Source of the DNA: JBBRHQ01 sp963815645
GTDB lineage: Bacteria > Actinomycetota > Thermoleophilia > Solirubrobacterales > 70-9
DNA: 64,000 nucleotides
Assembly: GCA_963815645.1 (NCBI GenBank)
Contig: CAWFHL010000001.1
Span: forward strand, 806,001 to 870,000
Direction: 5' to 3'
The position numbers and the translations under genes are program-made. Within the stretch, counting starts at the first letter, position 1. Each line of letters opens with the position of its first letter. Positions 45,840-53,186 of this stretch are shown here, piece by piece. A model generated the notes under the pieces. That model searched no databases and was not told where the DNA came from. It saw nothing but the letters and a program-made list of their open reading frames with translations.

Positions 45840-46913
45840 TCAGCGCGCCAGGGCGCGCAGGTGATCGCGAAAGCCGACCCCGAAATTGGTCGGGGTGCCC
45901 TTGAAGTTCTTGATCAGCGACGGTCCGCCCCGGCAGGTCCAGCCGCTCGGCCCGGTCGCGTTCCAGGTCCAGCCGAGATATGAGATCCGGTGGCGGTCGG
46001 CCCAGGGCATGAAGCGATCGATGTAGTCGTGGCGGCAGTCGTTCTCCCCGAGCTCACCGACCACCACCGGGACCCGGCGCGCGGTCCGCGCGATCGCCCC
46101 GCGGCAGAGGTGGCCGCAGGGAGCGAGGCCGCCGTAGTCGTGCTCGGAGGCGACCAGCTGGTGCAGGGGGTCGCGCGGCTTGTGGGCCAGCCAACCGCTG
46201 AGGGAGCGAGCCCAGTCGAGCCCCCCGAGCATCAGCGGCTGGCGAGCGCCGGTCGAGCGCACCGCGTCCACCAGCTTCTGCATCCCCACGGCCTGGTAGG
46301 AGGCGACCTGCCCGTGCTCCTGTTTGTAGGCGTGGACACTGCAGCCGTGAAGCCAGCAGGACCAACTGACGTAGTGCGGCTCGTTATAGAGGTCGAAGAG
46401 GAGGCGGTGGTCTCGCTTGAAGTAGGAGGCGACCGAGCGCCAGAAGTCCGGGGCATGGTCGGCGTCGGGCATCCGCAGGATCTGATTGGCGACGTGGTGG
46501 CCGGCGCCCGCCAGGTGCATGTCGATGACGACATAGAGGCCGGCGCGGTGGAGGCGCTTCACGTAGCGGTGGATGACGCGGCGATACCGGCGACCGCCGA
46601 GCGCCGGCTTCACCCCGTTTATGCCCAGCCAGCAGTCCTCGTTCAGCGGCAGGCGGACGGCATTGATCCGCCAGCTCTTCATCACCCTGATGCTGGCCAT
46701 GTCGCTGGGGCCGTCGAAGAAGCCGTATCCCTGGAAGCAGCTGTACTCGGTCCCGGAGCGGTTCAGCCCGAGGAGCCTGGTCGCGTGACCCCTGCCCTCG
46801 CCGGCGATCAGGTGATGGCCGCGGACTCGGATCCCGGCGCTCGCCGAGGCGCAGCAGACGAGAAACAGCAGAGCGGTGATCGCCCAAGGGGAGTATCTGT
46901 GGGGAGCGTTCAA
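45840..46913 (-). CDS. Secreted GH5-like glycoside hydrolase
   Basis: The 357-residue protein starts at TTG 46913, with GGAGG 6 bases upstream. A signal peptide (WAITALLFLVCCASASA) leads to a (beta/alpha)8 enzyme: LLGLNRSGTEYSC, INAVRLPLNEDCW, YVVIDMHLAGAGHH, LLFDLYNEPHYVSW (acid/base Glu) and VVVGELGENDC (nucleophile Glu). These positions fit GH5 endoglucanases. Five or more Cys may form disulphides. Likely cleaves a beta-glucan or related glycan. Confidence 0.85.
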   Translation of the reverse strand: MNAPHRYSPWAITALLFLVCCASASAGIRVRGHHLIAGEGRGHATRLLGLNRSGTEYSCFQGYGFFDGPSDMASIRVMKSWRINAVRLPLNEDCWLGINGVKPALGGRRYRRVIHRYVKRLHRAGLYVVIDMHLAGAGHHVANQILRMPDADHAPDFWRSVASYFKRDHRLLFDLYNEPHYVSWSCWLHGCSVHAYKQEHGQVASYQAVGMQKLVDAVRSTGARQPLMLGGLDWARSLSGWLAHKPRDPLHQLVASEHDYGGLAPCGHLCRGAIARTARRVPVVVGELGENDCRHDYIDRFMPWADRHRISYLGWTWNATGPSGWTCRGGPSLIKNFKGTPTNFGVGFRDHLRALAR

Positions 46914-47137
46914 ATCAGACCTCCGGGGCTCAGTGCGTCATCCGCCGCACGCCCTCTACCTGCTTCCATGCCTCGATCACCAGCAAGAAGCCGGGCCGGC
47001 TCAGCCAGCTCGGGCGCCTCGCCTGCGATCTCCCAGCTCGCCATACCGGGCATGATCCCAGCCGCCGAACTCGGCCGCGGCCCTGGTCCGCAGCCCGCTC
47101 CGGCGGCGGAGGCTGGCGCCTACAATCCCTGCCCCCG
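46914..47137. other. Gene-free stretch before tRNA-Thr
   Basis: No convincing gene. A TACAAT hexamer (47121-47126) 11 bases before the tRNA is a probable -10 for tRNA-Thr. On the minus strand a short open stretch ends RPGFLLVIEAWKQVEGVRRM TH, which could be the remnant of a broken gene, but no start is supported. Confidence 0.35.
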
Positions 47138-47210
47138 GCCGACGTAGCTCAGCTGGTAGAGCACTTCACTCGTAATGAAGGGGTCCCCGGTTCGAGTCCG
47201 GGCGTCGGCT
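47138..47210 (+). tRNA. tRNA-Thr (anticodon CGT)
   Basis: A 73-base cloverleaf: acceptor GCCGACG with CGTCGGC, D-arm AGCTCAGCTGGTAGAGC, anticodon stem CTTCA/TGAAG around CTCGTAA, T-arm CCCGGTTCGAGTCCGGG. CGT decodes ACG, complementing tRNA-Thr(GGT) in the same window. No CCA encoded. Confidence 0.95.
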
Positions 47211-47326
47211 CTATCGACGAGATCAACGAGCTCGTCCGCCAGGGTGTGGAGAGCAGGTGCTCGAGCTCCGCAACGGGAGGGTTCTGCGGTCGGCTCCGGC
47301 GGGGCGTGTCAGACTTGGTGGAGTCG

Positions 47327-47791
47327 ATGTCGGTAGCACGCCGCCAAGCGCTGATCAACGCTCCGCCCAGCAGGATCTGGGAGCTGGTCGGGGATCCGAG
47401 GCATCACCCCGAGTGGTGGCCGCGGGTGATCGAGGTCCGCGGCGAGCGCTTCGACGAGGGCGACAACTACGCGCAGGTGACCCGGGAGCCGAACGGCCGG
47501 ATCGAGACGACGATGCGGGTCGAGCGGCTGGAGAACCTGCGCGAGATCCACATGCGCTGCACGAACACCGGCACCTACACCCGGTGGCTGCTGACCGAGG
47601 CCCAGGGCGAGACCTTCGTCGACGTCGAGTTCGGGATGGACCCGATCGGCCTCCGCTACAGGATCATGGACGCGACGATCGCCAAGCTCTACTTCCGCCG
47701 CTGGCTGGAGCAGTCGCTGAGCGCGCTGAAGGAGGCTGCAAAGAGGGCCGAGACAGACGCCCCCGGTCAGGCCTCGTCGTTGAACTTGTAG
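47327..47791 (+). CDS. SRPBCC (START-like) family protein
   Basis: The 154-residue protein starts at ATG 47327 after GGTGGAG. It opens with the SRPBCC pattern SVARRQALINAPPSRIWELV GDPRHHPEW, then a beta-sheet and a long C-terminal helix (FRRWLEQSLSALKEAAKRAE). Such proteins bind hydrophobic ligands in a helix-grip fold; the role here is unknown. Its end overlaps the convergent response-regulator gene by 25 bases. Confidence 0.8.
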   Translation: MSVARRQALINAPPSRIWELVGDPRHHPEWWPRVIEVRGERFDEGDNYAQVTREPNGRIETTMRVERLENLREIHMRCTNTGTYTRWLLTEAQGETFVDVEFGMDPIGLRYRIMDATIAKLYFRRWLEQSLSALKEAAKRAETDAPGQASSLNL

Positions 47792-48471
47792 CCGACGCCG
47801 CGCACGGTGACGACCAGCTCGGGGCGCTGCGCGTCGCGCTCGACCTTCTGGCGCAGGTTCGAGATGTGGACGTCGCAGGCCCGCTCGTCGCCGTCGAACT
47901 CGGTCTGCCAGAGCTCCTCCATGATCTGTGCCCGGCGGAACACCTCCCCCGGGCGGGCGGCGAGCAGCCGCAATAGCTGGAACTCGGAGCGGGTCAGGTT
48001 GATCTGCTCGCCGCGCACCGTGACCAGGTGACGGGCGAGATCGATCGAGACGGGCCCGGTCTCGATCCGGCTCTGCTGGGCCGCGGGGGCGCGGTCGAGC
48101 TCCTGGCGGCGGAGCTGGGCGCGAACCCGGCCGAGCAGCTCCCGCACCGAGAAGGGCTTGGTGACATAGTCGTCGGCGCCCACCTCGAGCCCGACGACCT
48201 TGTCGATCTCCGCGTCCTTGGCGGTGAGGATGATGATCGGGACGGGGCTGCGGGCGCGGACGTCGCGGCAGATGTCGAGGCCGGACGGACCGGGCATCAT
48301 GATGTCGAGGATCAGCAGGTCGAAGGGCATCTCGTCGCTGCCGATCTTCTCCATCGCGTCGTTGCCGTCGACGGCGCCGACCACCTCGAATCCCTCCTGG
48401 TCGAGCGCGTAGCCGACCGAGTCGCGGACAGAGGGCTCGTCGTCGGCGATCAGGATCCGTCCGCTGCTCAT
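47767..48471 (-). CDS. OmpR/PhoP-family response regulator
   Basis: The 234-residue regulator has the receiver acids IADDEPS, the phospho-acceptor Asp in LLILDIMMPG (about residue 54), the switch Thr in ILTAKD and Lys in VTKPFS. A winged helix DNA-binding domain follows (EINLTRSEFQLLRLL-like text INLTRSEFQLLRLLA, then VRGVGYKF). The kinase gene lies 19 bases upstream, one operon. Its likely sites, 11-base direct repeats, lie before the kinase gene. Confidence 0.93.
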   Translation of the reverse strand: MSSGRILIADDEPSVRDSVGYALDQEGFEVVGAVDGNDAMEKIGSDEMPFDLLILDIMMPGPSGLDICRDVRARSPVPIIILTAKDAEIDKVVGLEVGADDYVTKPFSVRELLGRVRAQLRRQELDRAPAAQQSRIETGPVSIDLARHLVTVRGEQINLTRSEFQLLRLLAARPGEVFRRAQIMEELWQTEFDGDERACDVHISNLRQKVERDAQRPELVVTVRGVGYKFNDEA

Positions 48472-48490
48472 CGGCGTCGCTCCGGGCGGC

Positions 48491-50224
48491 TCATGCGACC
48501 GGGGTCGGGCTGGGTTGGGCGACCGGGAGGCGCACCCAGAAGGTGCTGCCCTGACCCTCGACAGACGTGGCCCCGATCCGCCCGCCCATCACGCTGACCA
48601 TCCGGCGGGCGATCGCCAGGCCGAGGCCGAAGCCCTCCTGGCGGCGCGACTCGGAGCGCCTGTAGAAGCGCTCGAAGACCCTCTCGATCTCGGCGGCGGG
48701 AATCCCGGTGCCTGTGTCCGTCACTTCCATTACGACCTCCGTCTCGCCGTCACGGCGGCCGCGAACGGTAACGGCGCCGGGGGCGGGCGTGTTCTTGTAG
48801 GCGTTGGTGACCAGCCCGATCAGCACCTGGCGCAGCAGGGTCGGGTCGCCCTTCGCGGCAAGGTCCGGCTCGATCTCGAGGTTCAGCTCGATCCCCGGCG
48901 GAGCCCCGACCGCGGCGACCACGTCGGAGGCCGCGACCCCGACGTCGACGACGTCCTCCTCGCCGGCGCCGAGGGCCTCGACCCGCGCCAGGATGAGCAG
49001 TGACTCGGTCAGACGGCTCATCCGCTCGGCGTCCTGCGCGAGCCGCTCGAGGAAGTGCTCGCGCGCCTCAGGGTCGTCCTTGGCTCCGGTCTGCAGCACC
49101 TCGATCGCGCCGGAGATCCCGGCCAGCGGATTGCGCAGCTCGTGCGCGGCGTTGGAGACGAAGTCGCGCTCGGCGAACTCGCGGCGCATCTCGTCGGTGC
49201 GGTCGCGGACCACCGCGAGGACCGCCCCCTCTTCCGGCAGGTCACGGGCCTGGATCGCGTAGGCGCGATCGCCGATCCGGAGCGCCGGATGGGCCGAGAA
49301 CCCGACCGCCGAGGCGCGGCGGAGCTGGGGGATCATCGCCTCGGGGGCGTGCCCGTCGGAGTCGACGAGCCTCGAGGCGGCGCTGTTCGAGAAGCGGATC
49401 GCGCCGTCGTCATCGACCACCATGACCGCGTCGGTGAGCCCGTCGAAGATCGCCGTCAGCTTGTCGCGGTCGGCGGTCAGCACCCCGAAGCTCTCCTCCA
49501 GCGAAGCCCGCATCGAGTCCAGCGCCCGGGCCAGATCGCCGATCTCATCGCGCCCGGAGGTGTCGAGGGAGACGTCAAAGGAGCCGGCCGCCATCTCCTC
49601 GGCCCCCGAGGCCAGCCGCTTCACCCTGTGGGCGATCACGGTCGCGACGAGGAAGCCGGACAGCACCCCGACGAGGACGGCGATTCCCAGGGCCCGGAGG
49701 CTGTCGCTTCGCAGGTGGGTGATCGCGCTGGAGAGCACCTGGGAGCGCGAGGACCGGCCGAGCAGGGCGCCGCTGATGCCCTTGCCCCTGAACACCGGGA
49801 CAGCGACCACCGAGACCTCGCCGCCCGGCACGGTACCGGTGTAGCGACCGCCGTCGAGCGCCGTCGCGACCGCGTTGTGCCGCGTAGAGATCTCGGCGAG
49901 AGCCGCTCCCGGAGGCTTCGGCGCGACCAGCTTCCCGGCGCGGTCGAAGTACCAGGCCTGGAACCCGCCGCCCTTGGCTCCGGAGATCACATCGCCGACG
50001 TTCGTGTGCGCCTCGCCGACGCTGTCGGCGACCGTGATCGTCCGCCCGACCGCGAGGTCGCTGGCCCGGTTGGCGATCACCCCCTCGCTCGAGTCGCTGA
50101 CCAGCAGGTAGACGAGGGTGGCAGTGATCAGGCCGACCAGCGCAAAGGCGCCGGCCAGCCAGAGTCGCATGCCGATGTGGGGAGGCCGGCCCTGACCCGA
50201 TCTGATTCGTAGCCGTCGCAGCAT
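48491..50224 (-). CDS. Sensor histidine kinase with HAMP and PAS domains
   Basis: The 577-residue protein has a first membrane helix (LAGAFALVGLITATLVYLLV), an extracytoplasmic sensor domain of about 130 residues, a second helix (LGIAVLVGVLSGFLVATVIA), HAMP, a PAS domain (IFDGLTDAVMVVDDDGAIRF), then the H-box NAAHELRNPLAGISG (about residue 360) and the ATP-binding N, G1 and G2 boxes (TDTGTGIP, GFGLGLAIA). PhoR-like layout. ATG 50224 follows TAGGAA by 6 bases, a leaderless start, and there is no ribosome site. Confidence 0.93.
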   Translation of the reverse strand: MLRRLRIRSGQGRPPHIGMRLWLAGAFALVGLITATLVYLLVSDSSEGVIANRASDLAVGRTITVADSVGEAHTNVGDVISGAKGGGFQAWYFDRAGKLVAPKPPGAALAEISTRHNAVATALDGGRYTGTVPGGEVSVVAVPVFRGKGISGALLGRSSRSQVLSSAITHLRSDSLRALGIAVLVGVLSGFLVATVIAHRVKRLASGAEEMAAGSFDVSLDTSGRDEIGDLARALDSMRASLEESFGVLTADRDKLTAIFDGLTDAVMVVDDDGAIRFSNSAASRLVDSDGHAPEAMIPQLRRASAVGFSAHPALRIGDRAYAIQARDLPEEGAVLAVVRDRTDEMRREFAERDFVSNAAHELRNPLAGISGAIEVLQTGAKDDPEAREHFLERLAQDAERMSRLTESLLILARVEALGAGEEDVVDVGVAASDVVAAVGAPPGIELNLEIEPDLAAKGDPTLLRQVLIGLVTNAYKNTPAPGAVTVRGRRDGETEVVMEVTDTGTGIPAAEIERVFERFYRRSESRRQEGFGLGLAIARRMVSVMGGRIGATSVEGQGSTFWVRLPVAQPSPTPVA

Positions 50225-50232
50225 TAGTGGTT

Positions 50233-50254
50233 CCTAACACAAACCTAACCTAGT
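50233..50254. promoter_or_regulatory. 11-base direct repeat at the kinase promoter
   Basis: CCTAAC occurs at 50233-50238 and 50244-50249, exactly 11 bases apart, with CCTAG following. Two tandem half-sites 11 bases apart are the usual target of OmpR/PhoP-type regulators. They overlap the TAGGAA -10 of the kinase-regulator operon, which suggests autoregulation. Confidence 0.55.
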
Positions 50255-50305
50255 CACGGGCGAGTCCGTGCCGGGGAAGCTCTTGCTTCGTGGCAGAATC
50301 GGTCG

Positions 50306-51034
50306 GTGCGAACGCTCGTCTTCATCCCCGCCCTGAATGAGGAGGGCTCGATCGGGCCGGTCGTCTCGGAGGTTCTGAGCTGCCTTCCGGATGCCGACGT
50401 CCTGGTAATCGATGACGGCTCGACCGACACAACCGCCGAGGCGGCCCGGGGGGCCGGGGCGATCGTCGCCCCGCTGCCCTTCAATCAGGGCCTCGGGGCG
50501 GCCCTTCAGACCGGCTACCTTTACGCGCTGCGGAAGGGCTATGACTTCTGCGCTCACCTCGACGCCGACGGCCAGCACCCGCCGCCCGAGGTGGTGCGGC
50601 TGCTGGAGGAGGTCCGGGAAGGCCGAGCCGACCTGGCGATCGGCTCGCGCTACAGCGATCCCTCGGCGGCGCGCAGTGAGGATTACCGGCCGACGATCGC
50701 CCGCCGGGTCGGCTCCAGCCTCTTCCGCTTCTTCCTGACCGCCGCGACCAGGCAGCGCTTCACCGACACGACCAGCGGCATGCGGGCCGCCAACCGCCGG
50801 GTGATGGCGCTGTTCGGCGAGCGCTACTCGCCGGACTTCGCCGAGATCGAGTCGCTGCAGCTCGCGGTACGCCAGGGGCTGCGGGTGGAGGAGCTGCCGG
50901 TGCGGATGCTGGCTCGGGCGCGGGGGCGCTCCTTCCTCACCCCGCTGCGCTCCGTCTTCTTCATCTTCAAGGGCCTTGTCGTGCTCGCGGTCGGTCAGTT
51001 CAGGCCGAAGAGCCCCGAGTACGGAGACCGCTGA
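50306..51034 (+). CDS. Family 2 glycosyltransferase (DPM-like)
   Basis: The 242-residue GT-A enzyme has VFIPALNEEGSIGPVV, VLVIDDGSTDTT, NQGLGAALQTGY and HLDADGQHPP, the donor-binding and metal motifs of dolichol-phosphate-mannose-synthase-like transferases. GTG 50306 follows CAGAAT by 6 bases, so it is probably leaderless. The DUF2304 gene follows after 2 bases. Such pairs act on lipid-linked sugars at the membrane. Confidence 0.9.
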   Translation: MRTLVFIPALNEEGSIGPVVSEVLSCLPDADVLVIDDGSTDTTAEAARGAGAIVAPLPFNQGLGAALQTGYLYALRKGYDFCAHLDADGQHPPPEVVRLLEEVREGRADLAIGSRYSDPSAARSEDYRPTIARRVGSSLFRFFLTAATRQRFTDTTSGMRAANRRVMALFGERYSPDFAEIESLQLAVRQGLRVEELPVRMLARARGRSFLTPLRSVFFIFKGLVVLAVGQFRPKSPEYGDR

Positions 51035-51036
51035 GC

Positions 51037-51495
51037 GTGCCGCTCGCAGCCGCGAACCCAGTCCACCTGACGCCTCAGGCGCGGATCCTCGCCGCGGCGA
51101 TCGCGATCTGCTTCATGGCGATGATCCTGGAGATGATCCGGCGCCACCGCCTCCAGGAGCGCTACAGCGTGATCTGGTTCATCGCCGGTCTCGGGATGCT
51201 GGCCGGGGCCGCTTTCCCGGGGCTGCTCGAGGTGGTCGCCGACGTCATGGGTGTGCGCGACACCAACGTCGCGCTCTTCTCGCTGGTCCTGCTTCTGCTG
51301 CTCGGCCTGGCGCTCAATTTCAGCGTCATCGTCTCGCGCCAGTCGGAGCAGATCACCAGGCTGGCGCAGGAGCGGGCCCTGGAGCGAGCCGAGCGGCAGG
51401 GCCGCGGCGCAGCCGCCAACGGCGGAGGCTCCGCGACGGGCTCAGGCGGGGCCGAGCAGCGACTCGAGCCTGAAGAAGAGAGCCTCGAGGGCTAG
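51037..51495 (+). CDS. DUF2304-family membrane protein
   Basis: The 152-residue protein has three hydrophobic helices (ILAAAIAICFMAMILEMIRR, YSVIWFIAGLGMLAGAAFPG, LFSLVLLLLLGLALNFSVIV) and a charged coiled-coil tail. This is the typical DUF2304 form that accompanies family 2 glycosyltransferases. It starts at GTG 51037, 2 bases after the glycosyltransferase stop. It overlaps the convergent holB end by 54 bases. Confidence 0.85.
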   Translation: MPLAAANPVHLTPQARILAAAIAICFMAMILEMIRRHRLQERYSVIWFIAGLGMLAGAAFPGLLEVVADVMGVRDTNVALFSLVLLLLLGLALNFSVIVSRQSEQITRLAQERALERAERQGRGAAANGGGSATGSGGAEQRLEPEEESLEG

Positions 51496-52572
51496 CTCCT
51501 CGGAGACGTTCAGGTCGAGTCGCCGGCGGCACTCGCTGACCTGCTCGACCGCCTGCCGCGCCCGGGCGGGGTCGAGCCCCTCTGCCGCTCGGCGCAGCTG
51601 GTCGAGCCGGTCGCGGTTGAAGACGACCGTCTCGGCCCCGGCGCCGATCGCCACCAGGTCGCGTAGCCAGGCACCGCACAGCTCGAGGCCGAGATCGAGA
51701 ACCTCGGTGCGCCGCCTGTCGGCCCGAGCGCCGCGCCTCCTCCGTCGACTCCTTCGGCGAGCGCCGCGACTCCCAGCTCCTTCTCTGCCTCCAGCGCATC
51801 GCGGGTCGCCGCCTCCGCCTCCTCCCCGGCGGCCTCGGCGGAGGCGAGCAGGGCGCTCCACGGCGCCGAGCCGGCCGTCCCGGCCAGCGCCGCCCCTGCG
51901 CAGGACTCTGCTTCGGAGCGGATCTCCGCGCCGGGCTCGGAGAGAAGGAACCGAGCCCGATCGAGGTCACCGGCAGACAGGTTGGCCGCGGTGGCCACCT
52001 CGTCGGGCTCCGCCGTGCCCTCCAGTGCGGCGGCGATCGCCGCCGCCGGAAGGGCGGCGAACCGGACCTCCTGGCAACGCGAGGTGATCGTCTCCAGCAG
52101 CGACTCGGGCTCGGCGCTCAGCAGGATCAGGTGAGCGTGCGGGGGCGGCTCCTCCAGTGTCTTCAGCAGCGCGTTCTGGCTCTCGTCGCGCATCGCCTCG
52201 GCGGCCTCGATCACGAACACCCTCCGGGTTCCCTCGAACGGCCGCAGGGCGACGGCGCGGATCACCTGCTCGCGGACGTCCTCGACCAGATGCTGCGTTC
52301 CGCGCGGGGCCAGCCAGGCGAGGTCGGGGTGGGGCGAGGGATCCTGAAGAGCCCTGCGCCTGGCTTCGCCGGGGTCATCAGAGCCAGCGCGCGAGGATCT
52401 CGGCCGCGAAGGCGCGCCCCGCCGCGGCCTTGCCCGAGCCGCGCGGCCCCCGGAAGAGGTAGGCGTGCAAGGGGCCCGAGGCGAGCGCCGAGGCGAGCGC
52501 CAGCCGGGCGCGCGGTTGGTGTTCGGTCGCTTCGCCCAGCGCTTCGGAGGCCGCGGCGGCCGAGGAGCTCAT
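51442..52572 (-). CDS. holB: DNA polymerase III delta' subunit (frame broken)
   Basis: Clamp-loader subunit. The frames join as MSSSAAAASEALGEATEHQP, then LHAYLFRGPRGSGKAAAGRA (P-loop), then PSPHPDLAWLAPRGTQHLVE, FVIEAAEAMRDESQNALLKT, LEEPPPHAHLILLSAEPESL, ETITSRCQEVRF, and a C-terminal TEVLDLGLELCGAWLRDLVA. The SRC motif and LLKTLEEPP are diagnostic. Indels near 52387 and around 51760 break the frame. ATGA overlap with tmk shows coupling. The gene is essential, so errors are likely. Confidence 0.88.
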
Positions 52573-53174
52573 CCGCCGGCCCCCTCCTGCTGCCTGGAGC
52601 GCACCGCCTCGATCACCCGCGCATGGACCTCCTCGACGCTGCCGGTCCCGTCGACCACGGCGAAGCGGTCGGCGGCGATAGCGGCGATCTCCTCGTAGGC
52701 GTCGGCGACCTGGCGCTGGAAGTCGAGCCCCTCGGCCTCGAAGCGGTCCTCGCCCTCGGCGCGGGCGAGGCCCGCCTCGGGCTCCAGCCGGATCAGCACC
52801 GCGAGGTCGGGCCAGAGGCCGTCCGTCGCGGTGTCGCAGAGCCCGATCACCAGGCCGGCGCCGAGCCCCCGGGCCGCCCCCTGGTAGGCGACGCTCGAGT
52901 CGGAGAAGCGGTCGGAGACGACGTCGCGGCCCGCTTCGAGGGCGGGACGGATGACGCGTTCGACCAGGTCGGCCCGGGCGGCGCAGAACAGCAGCAGCTC
53001 CGCCATCGGGTCCAGCTCGAGCGAGGGGTCGGCGAGCAGCTCGCGGATCCGCTCGGCCGAGTCGGTCCCGCCCGGCTCGCGGATCAGCACCGTCTGCGGC
53101 CCGAGCGCCTCGGCCAGCAGCCGCGCCTGGGTGCTCTTGCCTGAGCCGTCGATCCCCTCGAGCGAGACGAACAC
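52569..53174 (-). CDS. tmk: Thymidylate kinase
   Basis: Phosphorylates dTMP to dTDP. The 201-residue protein has the P-loop LEGIDGSGKSTQARLL, the REPGGT motif, and DRFSDSSVAYQGAARGLG for the substrate. It starts at GTG 53174. topA lies 12 bases upstream and holB overlaps downstream, the common tmk-holB pair. Confidence 0.95.
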   Translation of the reverse strand: MFVSLEGIDGSGKSTQARLLAEALGPQTVLIREPGGTDSAERIRELLADPSLELDPMAELLLFCAARADLVERVIRPALEAGRDVVSDRFSDSSVAYQGAARGLGAGLVIGLCDTATDGLWPDLAVLIRLEPEAGLARAEGEDRFEAEGLDFQRQVADAYEEIAAIAADRFAVVDGTGSVEEVHARVIEAVRSRQQEGAGG

Positions 53175-53186
53175 CCGAGCGATGGC

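Noticed and set aside
46914..47054. Minus-strand fragment ending VEGVRRMTH
   Set aside because: Looks like a protein tail, but no start or upstream homology can be supported; it may be a remnant.
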